64,000 nucleotides of DNA, taken from positions 124,001 to 188,000 of the forward strand of contig MU623394.1 of the NCBI GenBank assembly GCA_025201765.1. The letters run 5' to 3'. Source of the stretch: Daldinia sp. FL1419 (Eukaryota > Ascomycota > Sordariomycetes > Xylariales > Hypoxylaceae). The notes under the pieces are model-generated. The model saw only the letters and a list, made by a program, of their open reading frames with translations, searched no databases and had not been told where the DNA came from. Made by a program: the position numbers and the translations under genes. Shown in pieces: positions 1 through 11,780 of the stretch (the stretch's first letter is position 1; every line of letters begins with the position of its first letter).

Positions 1-721
1 ACCCAAACGGAGACGAGACGAAACTAGCTTCCACCGGAAAGCCTGCCGGGAGTCTTAACACGTCCGATTATTATCCAATCATTGTTTAATCGTTGAATGG
101 TTACTGCAGTCCAAGTCCATGGCTTAGAAGAGGACAGGGGGTTTGAAGAGGGCCAGCAAAAAAAAGAGACCCAGTTCGCATTTGAGTCCAATGGCGCTCG
201 TCTGAGATCGGAACCGATAAGATTACGAACGTGGTTAAAGGCATCCGAGGAAACGTTTCTATCACAGGGATTTACTGATTATCAGAACAGTTGAATGGAT
301 CACGGTGGTCCTTAGTTGGTCCCCAGGTTGTTTTAGAGGAAGATCCAGTCCTCCAGCTCTCCGAAAATATTCTCAGAAAGGGGAAAGAGGATAAGTGAAA
401 GAAAAAGGAAAGTCGAAGAAGAACGCATAAGCACATGTTGCCGACCCCCTGAAGTCATTGAAGAAATTCCAATTGATTAAGAAAGAAGAGAAAAAAAAAG
501 TTATAACCCAAGTACCCAAAATTGGGTCTAAGTGGAGAACCAACTGAGCGGCCGGCCCCGGAAGGTACCTTCCAGCTACAATTATCCAGTTACAGGACAG
601 ACTAGGCGAGCTAGGTCAGTTTTACGTGGGCCACAGCGCAGGACAACTAGTACGATTAGGTACCAACTGGCGAGACTGACAAGACTAGCACGATTATTCC
701 CCCCTAAAACGGATTGCAAAA
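1..721. other. upstream region of the methyltransferase-domain gene
   Basis: No supported gene is seen. The short open frames here lack family resemblance and overlap in different frames. The stretch directly before the ATG at 722 is purine-rich around 360-520. The ATG context (A at -3, G at +4) fits a good fungal start. The region probably holds the promoter and 5' leader of the downstream gene. Confidence 0.5.
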
Positions 722-3574
722 ATGGAATTCGCTTACAGCTTGTCCATGTACTCTGCCCCTGTAAGGGTCAGACCGGCAAACGGAAGAAAGTCGTCTTCTA
801 CCAACGCTAGCGCTAACGCCAACACTTACACTTTTGTGCATGGGGCCAATAAACATAATACTAATAATACAACTGGGACTGGGACTGGAACTGGGACTGG
901 GACTGGGACTACTGCAACTACTACTAGTACTACTTCAACCGATAATCATCAACATCACATCGACGAGGGAAACGGAGATCACGAATATTACCACGACCAC
1001 GGTCACGGTCAAGACCGCGACCATCAAAAGCACAGCTCCGATCAGAGCCATAGGAGATTCCACATCGGTACTGGAGATCAGGCTAACAATAGTAACGGAG
1101 AAGAAGATCAACATCAGCAAGACCACAAAAAGACAAAGAAGCGGAAGGGCAGCTCGGTTAGGTCAAGGATACCTGGTAGGCGTCGGCCACCACCTGCCGG
1201 AACTCTCCCGCAAGCTTTGGCACACAGGCCGGCGTCGCATTATTCTCATTCTAGGACCTCCTCTTCATTTAGTGTCAGTTCCCGAACGTCGCAAGAAACA
1301 CATTCACACTCATATTCGCATACACAAGCACCAACAACAACAACAACAACATCATCATCATCATCACCATCATCATTACCACCACCACCACCGTTACCAT
1401 TAGCACAACAATATATTCATATACAATCACAAGCACACACAATTGCACATACACCTAACCCGCCGAGCTTGGCTCCTACCCATGCCGTATCCGGCGGCAC
1501 CACGACTAATGACACCATCTCCTCGTCACCGCCTGCTGCTTCAAGTTTAGGTACAACAAATACAGGGGCGAATACAGGCATAGGTATACGAATAGGCTCA
1601 AAGCTGAATAATGGAAAAGGGGCAAGCGCCGTAACAACCAATACCACCAATACTACCAGTACTACCAATACTACCAATACTACCAATACTACTACTACCA
1701 CCACCACCACTATAGCCAACCATCAAATTTCTTCCTCTTCTTCGCCGCCTACCGCACCTATAGTAAATAACACCAGTAACACCAAAAATTCCACGGTTGC
1801 ATCCGCACCAGCGCCGCCGTTAGCCGCCGCTTCAGCCTCAACCTTAACTTCGATCGCATCCATTTCTTCTCCGTCTGCTTCTACACATTTACCCGCCTCC
1901 GAGTCCGACCGGCCGACCACTTCGCCAAAATCTTCGTCGAGATTTATTAGATCCGTGCACATACCCATCTTTAGCTCCGACAGCGGTTACCAACTGTCTC
2001 ATTCTTCTACTCTTCCTCCGACGACTAACAGGTTGCAAAAGCGCGATTCTCTTCACTACCAAGCCTCAATAGCTCATAGTTTGCGACGCCCGTCAACACC
2101 AAGCTCGCCCACCCAAACCGCTGCAGGTCTCTTATCGCCTGCTCGTCGAAGATCGTCCAAGGGTAAACACCATGACGTGTTGCCCATGGAGCCCAACCAC
2201 TACGTCCCTGCTCAAAGGTATGGCTCCGCCTCGTCTCGTACGGGCGGAGTCTATGCTGGCTCCGGCTCTTCCCATCCCGACCACCCTTCCATTATGACTT
2301 CGAATGAGAATTTAACCTCCTCGAAAGAGGGGAGCATAGCTCCGTCCACCGCCTCCACCTCCACCAAGCATTCGCTCGCCGCAACAAAAGCATTCATTAT
2401 GCGAAACAACCGGCTCTATATCAATCAGCCGTCGCTGTTATATCCTTTACCTATCGACTTGCAAGAGCTTCATCGTCAATCTCTGCGCACACTGATGCTG
2501 TTACAGCTTTTCGGCGGACCGACCACGGCCCCCGAGTTCTCCAACAAGCCCCCGCAGCGTGTCCTCGAAGTGGGATGTGGCTCCGCGTTTTGGAGTATGA
2601 TGTGCCATCGGTACTTCGCGCAGCACGGTCATTCATCCATATCCTTTACCGGTTTAGATATTGCACCTCTGGTAGGGATGGGTCTAGATGCGGGTTGGAG
2701 ACCCGACAAAGATATGCGCTGGCGATTCGTCCAGCATGACGTACGACGACGACCGTGGCCTTTTGTCGACGGCGAATTCGATTTAATTATGGTCAAGGAT
2801 ATGTCACTCTCGCTCTCGACTTCCATGCGCGACTCGCAGCAGCTTTTCGAAGAATACTTACGCGTATTGAAGCCAGGTGGCGTGATTGAATTTTGGGAGA
2901 GTGATCACGCCGTACGTATGCTAAGACCACATGTCCTTAGGGCTCCAGTCGCGTCGAAAGCCGCCGACTCCGATTCAGACTCGGACGATAGTAGCGAGGA
3001 AGAAGACGACGTCGAGAAATTAGGAGCCTACATTATGACGAATAACACGCCGCTTAGCGCGCCGCTTAATCCATTCCTCGTCGAGTATAACGGCTGGGCA
3101 ATCAAGGGGTTGGATGCGCTGGGCCTATCTGCCGTTCCTTGTGCACTGATCGGAGCGTATCTCCTACAAGAAGTGGACACCCTTATGGAATTACGATCGA
3201 AGAGGATAGCAGTACCACTCAGCGAGATTAGATGGGAGCGCGAAGGTGTCGGTGGTGTAGTGACCAAAGATGGAAAAAGCTATATCGACTCGATGAAAAG
3301 AAAGGGCAGGTTAATCGATTCTCGAGTTGATAAGCGGAAGGGGCTGACAACTAGCCAAGCTGCTCTCCGACGAACCGCGCTAGAAACGATGGTAGGGTTG
3401 ATCCTTTGCCTCGAGCCGATCATCCGTGAAGTTAGCGGAAAGAGTCAAGACGAATGGGACAATTGGTGCGGAAAGATGATGAACGATCTACTGCGCGATG
3501 GCGGCACAAGTTGGGGAGAATGTTTAGAAGTTGGAGCATGGTGCGCCCGAAAGAAGCTAACTTCGACATCATAA
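722..3574 (+). CDS. low-complexity protein with C-terminal SAM-dependent methyltransferase domain
   Basis: This is a single-exon frame of 950 residues. Residues 1 to about 560 are disordered and rich in Ser, Thr, Pro, His and Asn, with runs such as TGTGTG, poly-Thr and NTT repeats coming from in-frame microsatellites. From about residue 600 there is a class I methyltransferase fold. Motif I VLEVGCGSAFWS starts at residue 614, then FTGLDIAPL, an acidic-loop segment with FDLIMVKD, and LKPGGVIEFWES near 715-725. An acidic patch of Asp, Ser and Glu follows near 745-765, then about 180 conserved-looking C-terminal residues. The substrate is unknown; the SAM-binding motifs are visible, the reaction is not. 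The long N-terminus suggests a regulated or scaffolded enzyme. The start at 722 is preferred because the frame has no better-placed ATG and the context is favourable. No intron is needed. Confidence 0.85.
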   Translation: MEFAYSLSMYSAPVRVRPANGRKSSSTNASANANTYTFVHGANKHNTNNTTGTGTGTGTGTGTTATTTSTTSTDNHQHHIDEGNGDHEYYHDHGHGQDRDHQKHSSDQSHRRFHIGTGDQANNSNGEEDQHQQDHKKTKKRKGSSVRSRIPGRRRPPPAGTLPQALAHRPASHYSHSRTSSSFSVSSRTSQETHSHSYSHTQAPTTTTTTSSSSSPSSLPPPPPLPLAQQYIHIQSQAHTIAHTPNPPSLAPTHAVSGGTTTNDTISSSPPAASSLGTTNTGANTGIGIRIGSKLNNGKGASAVTTNTTNTTSTTNTTNTTNTTTTTTTTIANHQISSSSSPPTAPIVNNTSNTKNSTVASAPAPPLAAASASTLTSIASISSPSASTHLPASESDRPTTSPKSSSRFIRSVHIPIFSSDSGYQLSHSSTLPPTTNRLQKRDSLHYQASIAHSLRRPSTPSSPTQTAAGLLSPARRRSSKGKHHDVLPMEPNHYVPAQRYGSASSRTGGVYAGSGSSHPDHPSIMTSNENLTSSKEGSIAPSTASTSTKHSLAATKAFIMRNNRLYINQPSLLYPLPIDLQELHRQSLRTLMLLQLFGGPTTAPEFSNKPPQRVLEVGCGSAFWSMMCHRYFAQHGHSSISFTGLDIAPLVGMGLDAGWRPDKDMRWRFVQHDVRRRPWPFVDGEFDLIMVKDMSLSLSTSMRDSQQLFEEYLRVLKPGGVIEFWESDHAVRMLRPHVLRAPVASKAADSDSDSDDSSEEEDDVEKLGAYIMTNNTPLSAPLNPFLVEYNGWAIKGLDALGLSAVPCALIGAYLLQEVDTLMELRSKRIAVPLSEIRWEREGVGGVVTKDGKSYIDSMKRKGRLIDSRVDKRKGLTTSQAALRRTALETMVGLILCLEPIIREVSGKSQDEWDNWCGKMMNDLLRDGGTSWGECLEVGAWCARKKLTSTS
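868..910 (+). repeat. GGGACT hexanucleotide microsatellite inside coding sequence
   Basis: About seven near-perfect copies of a GGGACT unit are read in frame as alternating Thr and Gly. Related in-frame microsatellites in the same gene lie near 1330-1400 (CAA, CAT and CCA runs) and 1635-1710 (ACCAATACT-type units, read as NTT). Confidence 0.85.
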
Positions 3575-4299
3575 TTCGAACGGTTACGTCTACATATTTG
3601 GTTATTTGTCCCATCGTATTTCGGTCGCTCGGTCGGCATCCCTCGCATCGAGTCACCTTGTTTTGCCGGTCCAGATCTAAACGATACCCGACAATCTGGA
3701 AACGATCTACCAACATGTCCATATCCATCCGAAAAGATAGCTCTCTAACATATTCCCTTCCAGTCAACTATAGCCCGTCGTACCTCTTTCTAAGTGTACG
3801 ATACCGTTTCAAGAAATATCTATAATCTTATGTCAATACCATGTCAATATCACGACTAGCGCTTCGACGCCGTATTACGTTAAACCAGATGATAAAACCC
3901 ACGACGTTAACTTGGGAAAAATCGAAGGGGAAACTCGGGAGGGGTTTTTATGGCGTGGTGCATATGTGCATATCGGGACTGGGATCCTGGCTACATTCTT
4001 GTCCTATCTCTTATATTTATTTATTTTTATACACTTGGTGCATGGGATGGAAGACATGATTGGAAAGATACAACGAGTATATATGTGTTGGAGCTAACTA
4101 GGTGCAGAACAATGTTCGTACCAGTCAGTTTATAAAAGGAAATAGGTTACTAAAGCTCGAGAGCTTGATGTTTATAGACGATACGAATGGGAGTAACTTT
4201 GGACGAAGTCGATGAGGAATTGTAGTTGTAGTAGTAGTAAGCGTGAAAAAATAACTTGCTAGGCATCATGAGATAGTAAAATAGATTCGACGGTTGGAC
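3575..4299. other. intergenic region, convergent 3' ends
   Basis: The methyltransferase gene (+) and the LYR protein gene (-) converge here. Short open frames on both strands show no recognisable family. I see no RNA gene. I searched the minus strand for a further exon of the LYR protein matching the Tyr-rich tail of its family and did not find one. Confidence 0.5.
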
Positions 4300-4592
4300 T
4301 TACAGCGCTTCAAGCTCTTGAATGCGAATACCAAGTTAGCCTCGATTCTTCCACGGCAGTTCTAGAAGTACATAACTAGGCCAATATCAAGCCTACCTTT
4401 TTTAACGTACTCGGCCTGTCTGATACCTTTCTCGATCTCACTATCGTCGCGTAGGGACGCCTTGGCCATAAAAGCGCGATGGAGCCGCTGTCGGAAGTAG
4501 TCGTAACCCTGAGGATAGTCACGGCCGCGGTGTAAGAGCTCTTTATAGACGGATATAACCTGACGCCGCAATTGGGGATTGGGCGGGGGCAT
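4300..4592 (-). CDS. LYR-motif mitochondrial protein, LYRM5/ETFRF1-like
   Basis: Exons (minus): 4592-4397 and 4316-4300, giving 70 residues. The core reads MPPPNPQLRRQVISVYKELL, then HRGRDYPQGYDYFRQRL, then a helix ending AEYVKK-ELEAL. It resembles LYRM5/ETFRF1, where the same RDYP, DYF and ELEAL elements occur. Family members are small mitochondrial matrix LYR proteins; ETFRF1 binds the electron-transfer flavoprotein. The second exon is inferred from a GT-AG intron that restores ELEAL before TAA. The family usually continues with a Tyr/Arg-rich tail. That tail is not visible here, so the protein is either short or has another exon I cannot place. The frame extends upstream to 4796, and an alternative start could add a presequence-like N-terminus (MSILARSIRF). 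The gene is divergent to the thioesterase gene. Confidence 0.7.
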
Positions 4593-5209
4593 GGTAGAGG
4601 TAGTTACGGCATTGTTGGCGCGAAGAGAAGTTGAATTGAATCGGATTGAACGGGCGAGAATTGACATGGAAATGTACATGTAGTAAGTAAATGGCATTCG
4701 CGTTTTAGGTACCTTGGTTGCAAGTAATAAGTAAACGTCGTACAAAGAAACGGGACTCGGCGGGCTAAGAACCTCCCAAGGTTGGACATGACGCAACGCT
4801 ATAGCAGGTACCTTCTTGTGTTATCTTATCACGACAAGAGGTACAATACCTAACCGGTCTGCCGGTTCACCTAGTAGCTAAAGCTAAGCTTCCAGGTAGC
4901 GGTAACACACAGCACGTCCACCTACCGAGGTTGGCCCCTCTGATAACCCCCCAAATGCCAAATGCCAATGCCCCTCCGAGCTGCGGCTGGCTTACTTATT
5001 ATTTTGTACGTAGCTTCATACCTCTTTATTTGCTTTCTACTTGCGACAATATTCAGCAGCCATTTGTATTATACCCAATTGCTCTTTTCGCCGTGTATAC
5101 CTACCTACCTGTACACATACACATGCATCCGTATATCCCAGGTTCTTGAGCAGAGTTTAGCTGCTTGTATTAATTACCTAGATTAAGTACCTACCTTACC
5201 TTACACAAC
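4593..5209. promoter_or_regulatory. divergent promoter region between LYR protein and thioesterase
   Basis: About 0.6 kb separates two outward-facing mitochondrial-type genes, so it probably serves as a shared promoter. It contains CCTACCT-type tracts near 5099-5110 and 5189-5200. No clear TATA box or known operator was identified. Confidence 0.45.
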
Positions 5210-6441
5210 ATGCCTCCTCCTAGACCGCGCATAAAACCAGTCTATAGTCTTCGACTCGCGTCCTCGACTATTCGCCAATGTCCCACGCACTCTGTAAAAG
5301 TCTCCCCGTTAGGTAGTAGATACCCTAAACGCTACGTATCCTCTTCCGCGACCAATGCGGATCTACTGCCGTCGTTACCTAGTAGATGGTACTCGGACCT
5401 TAGAGCGCGCATCGGAAAATGCATCATGTTCGGGTGCACCCGGGCGCAGGCCCAACGCGCCGCCGCCATCCTACGTATCCTCGGCACCGAGTGGCGCGAG
5501 CTGACTGCCGGCGCGGAGGGCTTTCTGACGGGTGGTCGGAGAGGGCTCGAGAATCAGCAGGTTGTGTGGGGAGAGATGGATAGTTTTGTAGGTAGTCCGC
5601 CTTACTCTTCCACGCGCACGAGGCCAAATAGCAACGCTGGTAATGGACAGGGCGCTAACGGATAAGTAATGGTGGGCAGGGCCATGTGAATAACGCCAAT
5701 TATATTCGATACGCTGAGTCTGCGCGCGTCAACTGGATTATACATTTTGCGAGCGTGGACCCGGGGAACGGGACGAGGTGGAGAGAACTCATGACGCCGA
5801 AGGGGACGGGACTGATCATGAAGTCCATCAAGGCCGAGTATAAATTCGTGCGTCATCCTTGCTCCTCTCCTCCAACCTCTCTGGCTGGCCTATAGACCGT
5901 CTACTACCCGTCTATTTCTATGAACCCAGTATTAATCAACCCACAGCCTATGACATACCCCGATAGCATATCTGCATACCACAAGCTGCGCACGAAGCCC
6001 AGCCCCACCGACACCTCTCTCGTGCTCGACTGCGTGATCCTGTCGCACCGGCACCGGCGCGTAGCCGCGCGCACGGAAGAGGACGTCGCGGTATACGACT
6101 ACGCGGCGGCGCGGAAGACGGCCGTCCCGGCGTTCGCGCTGGCCGGGTTCATGGACGTGTGGAAGCGGCAGGAGGCGCAGACGTTGAAGTCGAGGGGCAA
6201 GATATGGCAGCTTATGAAGAGCGTGGAGGCCCTGGAGAATGAGACGTGGAATAGGAAGGATGCGGTGGAGGATTGGGGCGGGAAGACTGTGGGGAAGGAG
6301 GAGGTTAAGGGGGTTAAGGGGGTTAAGAGGGATGACGAGAAGAAAGGAGGTGTTAAGAAAGATGAGGCTAAGAAGGAGAGTGCTAAGGGTGTGGGAGAGC
6401 CTAGTGGCGCGACTATCGGTAAAGTCCGTCCGTTATTTTGA
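5210..6441 (+). CDS. hotdog-fold thioesterase family protein, probably mitochondrial
   Basis: Exons: 5210-5587, 5680-5847 and 5947-6441, giving 346 residues. The junctions restore WGEMDSF|GHVNNANY and AEYKF|PMTYPDS, both typical of fungal 4HBT-like proteins. The hotdog domain starts near residue 118. The motif DSFGHVNN (residues 124-131) matches the Asp and His-Val-Asn-Asn signature of the 4-hydroxybenzoyl-CoA thioesterase/YbgC group, followed by YIRYAESARVNW. The N-terminus is basic and rich in Arg and Ser without acids, consistent with mitochondrial import (inference). The C-terminal 70 residues are a Lys-rich low-complexity tail with KGVKGVK repeats. The likely activity is acyl-CoA hydrolysis; the substrate is unknown. 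The first ATG of the frame was taken as the start. Confidence 0.85.
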
Positions 6442-9400
6442 TATCCTCTAAGGAGAAGAGTTGAAGAGTATAATACATATGCTCTTTGGGGGTAGTTTGG
6501 GGTGTTGGTTCCTCCTTGTACGGTTTCTTGTACGGCTCTTGCTATGATTATTTATAGAATTCATAAGAGCAATAGAGCTATATTGAATATTCTGAGCGTA
6601 CTTCTTGCTTGGGCTTTCTGGAGGCATGGCGGGATGTACTTATGTACACGTACGTCTTGCTATTGCTGGCCACAATTTATATAGTGTTGTAGCGTATATA
6701 GAAAATGAGCATTATCTACTCGAATATATCTTCACCGAACAAATAGCTATTTGCTAATTTATATGCCAGCTATGGGTATGCCTTATTTTTCTAAACAACA
6801 AAAATAATTTAATAGTATAATAATAATATTTATTCTAAGTTCTAAAGTTTCTCACTGCCAGGCAAAGTATTTTTTAATAATATACTGTCAGTTAACTTCC
6901 TATCCGGTATTGTGTACACATCTTAGAAATATGCATGTAGGTAGTTATGTGTTTATTATAGAGAGTAGTGTAACCAAATCTCTTAATAGGTATGTATCCG
7001 CCACAGCCAAATAGAAGATGTGAGTAGGAAAAGCTTCGTCGAGGTTAAGTATCTATTAGTTTCTGCGAATGCCCGAGTAAAATTCCCTTGCGATATCTGA
7101 TTCTAGCTCCTGAGAGCACGTTTCCTATAACTATTTTAAATCATATACTATAACCCTATCTCGACGCAGACTCCTTCCAGATTAAAAAAAATATTGCCTG
7201 TGTAGCTAGAATTATACAAACTCATCAAGTCATATTCGAACTTTTGAATTAGGAAAGCCTTGAAGTTCTCTAATATCTAACACAGCATAGCTATATAATA
7301 CATAATTTCATTAAAAATCCTGGGTGGTCATTATTTTGTGGTATAGTTGCGACCCATTTGCTCGATGAAAATTAAATTGCTAAAGCTCTGTTAATTCATG
7401 GATTGACTATATCATAAGTCACAACGCCAGTATAATATCTCGTCGAATAGACAAGAAGATCCAATATATTGCGTGAAGTATGAATAGGATGAAGTCGGCA
7501 TGGTATTGCCGGCCTCTAGTAATGATACCGCTAACAAACTAACCCTATAGAATCAATATGATAGTCATAGGTGTCCATACCATAGAACACTCTCTACAAG
7601 ATGGTATAATCTTCGTTGGATATTAGGCCAGCACGGACTAACATCTAAGCTTCAACTAGAAATCCCCAAAGGTGCGATTTACATCTATCCCGATCAAGGT
7701 GATCTAGCGGTGGCGCTACCCCTAATCGTATCCTAGACTCGACATCGATCTGATCATCCCCTGATTCCCCACGGGGTACTCCTTCTCATCATCTGGGTCC
7801 GAGCACCTAGACTGATTCAGAAGTCCCCCGACGGCCTCACTTCGGTCAACGACTCCGACTATTACTCGACCGTTATGGCCACAATAGAGAAGAGTTAGTA
7901 AGCTGCCTTAGGAGATATAAAGTGATATTTTGGGCTTAGACGGAGATATGATATACTGAGTGAAGTGTCATGAAGGAGAAACTAGTTGGAGTTATGCACC
8001 CTTCATGATATTTAGCAGATCTTATGCGTATTTCAGGTCAGCCAGTCCGTCTCCTGCATCTATCACAAAGCAACTCCAAAGTTCTCTACCTTGCATTTGG
8101 AAATCGTGCTGGAGTCTAAGCCGGACTGGGCTGGATGGGGTTGGGACTCGCATTATTATGCCTCCGTAACTGCTGCATACACACTTCCGGGCCGAAAGGT
8201 AGCCCCGTAGCTTTACGTAGACCAGGAAGGTAGAATCACTTCCTAGATAGTATAGAACCGCCCTATGGGCATTGAATCGCTAGCAAGAACAGCCGAAGCG
8301 GGCCATGGTGGTTACCAATCGGCCGAGGCACTCCGACTCCGAGACGCAGAAGACTGGACTACGATGTTGAAGTAGTCACATGTCAGCGCGGATCTCATGT
8401 ATAACAGCCAACGCTATATGGGCCTAACAAAGGAAGGCTACAGGTAGGATATCGTTGCAAGTTGGCATGCCAACCCTTCCGAATTAGTTTTACGTAGTCG
8501 AGATATAATTTTCCACAACGCGCCGATATAATCAGGTACTGACCCAATCTGAACATATCATCCCGGTGCTAGCTTTTCTAGCAGCCGGTACTAACCTAAC
8601 CTAGGGGGTTTCTGATATAGCTTAGACTGATTAAACCTGGCGAGGACACGCGGGGGAGGACCCGTTTGAGGATATTTGGAGGCCAAATGTTTACAAGGAG
8701 CCGTCGAAGGAATACATGGATACAACCCCGAGGGCGCTGTCGTTGTCATAGGCACCAACCGATGTCTTACGCATGTTTAAGATCTACGAGTCGTTGGTCA
8801 CCATAACGGTCTAGTCAGGAACCATGCAGCTACGTCGAATCAACCGTGCATTAACGTACATAGTATTGTCACGCTCGGTAAGGGGGCTTAGAGGGAGGCG
8901 TCGTGATTTCCGAGTCAATGCGTGGTTTGGGGGGTATGGATATTTTTACGCATGCAGGTTTCTGGTCAATTTGCTCACTGCAAAACCCTCTCTAATTATC
9001 CAGACATACGTTGCCGTACATAATCTCCCCCCAATATGAATAAAGGGGCTTATCTGGAGGGTTTACACCTTTATGGTTCGATATTGGGCTGTGTGATGTT
9101 GTGCGGGAATCTGGCGTCGAATATGATCAGGAGATTTGCATCGCGTTAGAGTGTTATAAACTTGTGAGAGGCGTCGTAAATGCTTTTATGCGGCGCAGTC
9201 GGTCATTAGAACGAGAATGGATTCGCATCGGTTTTCTAACTGCCGCAAAGGACTCGCATGCGTAGAATCATATCGATATCATGTGCTCTTAAGGGTGTAT
9301 ATTTTGTATTTCTTGGTCCTTCAGCATCCATTTGTCTGTTATGCCCTTTATTATTTCAAATACTTGCATGTGCCATACATACGATTCACTCTCTACCGCT

Positions 9401-10278
9401 TCGTGCGTTGGTATGATTCAGACGAAGAAGCAGAAGCGAACCCCAGATTCCCGTCATCGTAAGTCCCGGTACGGGGAACTGGTCACGGTTATAGGATAAG
9501 ATTGGTGGATAAACCCCATGCCTACCTACCTAGGCCCAGGTAACCGAACGAATCCCAGGATGACGGACCCCGTTTCGAGATAGGCAAACCCGGGGAAAGG
9601 CACAGAAATGGCACCGCGTACCATTTTCATTCGGACCGACACGCTCATAGCCTCACCTCAATGGCGCGAATTGCTAGAACTATCGTGGAGTTAAAATAGG
9701 CTTACTACGTACAGAACAAGCGCGTCTGGTAGCCGGTCTTTATTTTGCGGGGGAAGCAGGACGACTACTAGCATGAGGGAATATTCGGGGAGAAAAGAAA
9801 AAGCTGGGGTTGGCTCGATGTCTTTCTCCACAGGGGACAGGGTTAGAAGATGACAGAATTAATGGATTACTTTTCTTTTCACGTAGGCTACGCTAGATAC
9901 CTGTGTAGGTATCTGATAATAGTAAACGCTTCGATACGAGACGAAGGTTCTCGTAAGGTGTTGATACGAGTGAGGAGCGAGGAGCGAGGAGTGAGCTGAA
10001 AATGACGGCCCAGCGGATGGCAACTTTTCTGCTTGATCGCCCCTTAAACATCATGGACGTTAATAGAACATCTCGAGTTGGTTTAGCCCCCCTTTCGGAG
10101 TTAACAAGTAGGAGAAGCAGGAGAAGCAGGAGGAGCAAAACTGCTTTTATTGCATATTCTCTACCGACGACTCAAAATGGGTGCCTCGGCCGAGAAATTT
10201 CCTCTTTTCGCTTGTGATATGCGAGCTGGACAAAGCTGGTAGGCTGGCAACGATAAATTGGGGAAATACACAGGCTCG

Positions 10279-10318
10279 TTGGTCTACGCGGTTGGTCTAT
10301 GCGGTTGGTCTATGCGCA
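10279..10318 (+). repeat. 13-bp tandem repeat, about three copies
   Basis: The unit GGTCTAYGCGGTT recurs three times with one base varying (Y). It lies in the gene desert and no coding role is visible. Confidence 0.8.
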
Positions 10319-11019
10319 CTGTATTTCTTCGCACTATGGGGCATAAATGCTGCTGGCAAAGGCTGGCAGGATCGTCATCCATGTTTTCCATGTCACGTAT
10401 CATGCATATTACATCGTAGACTCTGCTATGTAGACTTTCTTCAACTAATCGCTCTAGTAAGCTGCCGTGCGACCTACGTTCAGCGCAATCATGGTCACGA
10501 TGACGACTCGTCGTCGAACAAGACAGCCGAATGCAGTGGGATGTGGCGCCGCACGAGCTGAAAATAATGCCCATTAGACGGTAGTGACGATATATCAGCC
10601 CACGGCAGACGGAAAAGAGGGGTGGTCCCGAAGTTCTGGTAACGCATCTCGCGGGAGTTCACGACATGACACTTGTTGCGACCAAAGCAAACCTTCTCCG
10701 GGGGGCCGTCGACGGGCTGTTATCTTGATGGATGAGATCTTGCGAATGAATATGCGCAGCTCCGCCCCTTGTTGTCTCTGGCGGACGTGGATCTTAACTG
10801 ACCAGGCGCGGAAAAGAGTTGCTAGAAACGGTCCAAATCTTTGCTTCGTGATAGGTTATTTTATTTTAATTTGACTTGGGGATCATATACCTATAGTAGT
10901 TTATCTTTGGCGATCGTTCACCGAGGGTAAAGCTTAAAATATCATTGCTGGTCAGACGGGCAAAGCCGACTGACTTTGCCCACTTGCCCGGGTGCTGAAG
11001 GGGGGTTACGAGTCTTTGT

Positions 11020-11088
11020 CATTCGGCTATCATCCTTCGAAGGACAAATTCCTAACCGTTAGACCATTTCGAGGTTTTGAATTTTGAT
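11020..11088 (-). pseudogene. degenerate tRNA-Glu-like sequence
   Basis: On the minus strand the segment GGTCTAACGGTTAGGA matches the D-arm/A-box region of eukaryotic tRNA-Glu exactly as I know it. It is preceded by an ATG-like junction and a possible acceptor strand CCTCGAA. Downstream the anticodon arm is replaced by a palindrome TCCTTCGAAGGA. The T-arm is weak (ACTCGTAACC rather than GGTTCGANTCC), and no 3' acceptor complement is present. It is therefore probably a relic or a tRNA-derived repeat fragment rather than a working gene. Confidence 0.35.
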
Positions 11089-11730
11089 ATAGTTTCTTAT
11101 TATCCCCTTTTCGTCTTTGACGTTTGACTTACCCGTTTCAAAACCGAACCCTAGTTGCGGATGTCACGATCCCCGATGGATGATAGGCAATCTTATTAAG
11201 GTGAACCTTGATAATGCAAACGGGGAGAGGCGGCTTATGTAGGTAAGGTATGTTAGGGGGGTAGCGGATGGCTACCTCTACATAGTAAGGAACCTACGTG
11301 AGCTACAGCCCTACGCGAGAAGCTCCCTTGACACGATTAGAGTCGTGATGATTTAATTTACGAAGGCTTGGACAGTGAGACAGTTAGATAATACTCACAT
11401 AATCGTGACGCGTATTAATCTTTGACTAAGATGATAGTCGCTATCTCTTGCTATAGAATAATAGCCGGATAGACGGGAAGACCTCCAAAGAATATTCCAT
11501 CTGGTCTTTTTCGTTTTTCCTTTAGAAATTTGCGTATCGAGTAAAGCTGGGCGATCACTTGGCCACCCACCAATCACGACGAGGCAACCAACTGCCTGCA
11601 TACAACGTAGCATCTGGACACTTGCAGCATTCAGAGGCAGTTCTAAGGCTATTTTTGGTATTTTTGGCTCGCCAGGAAGAGCGGGAGATCAACGCCATCA
11701 ACACCCACAAAGAAACATACCTACATACCT

Positions 11731-11780
11731 ACTCGTTACGATTCGTTACGACTCGTCACGACTCGTTACAAACTCGCTAC
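11731..11780 (+). repeat. 10-bp tandem repeat (ACTCGTTACG-type)
   Basis: Five imperfect copies of a unit close to ACTCGTTACG lie in tandem in the gene desert. Confidence 0.75.

Noticed and set aside
1417..1968. Two minus-strand frames with poly-Val runs
   Set aside because: They are antisense readings of the Thr- and Ala-coding microsatellites of the methyltransferase gene.
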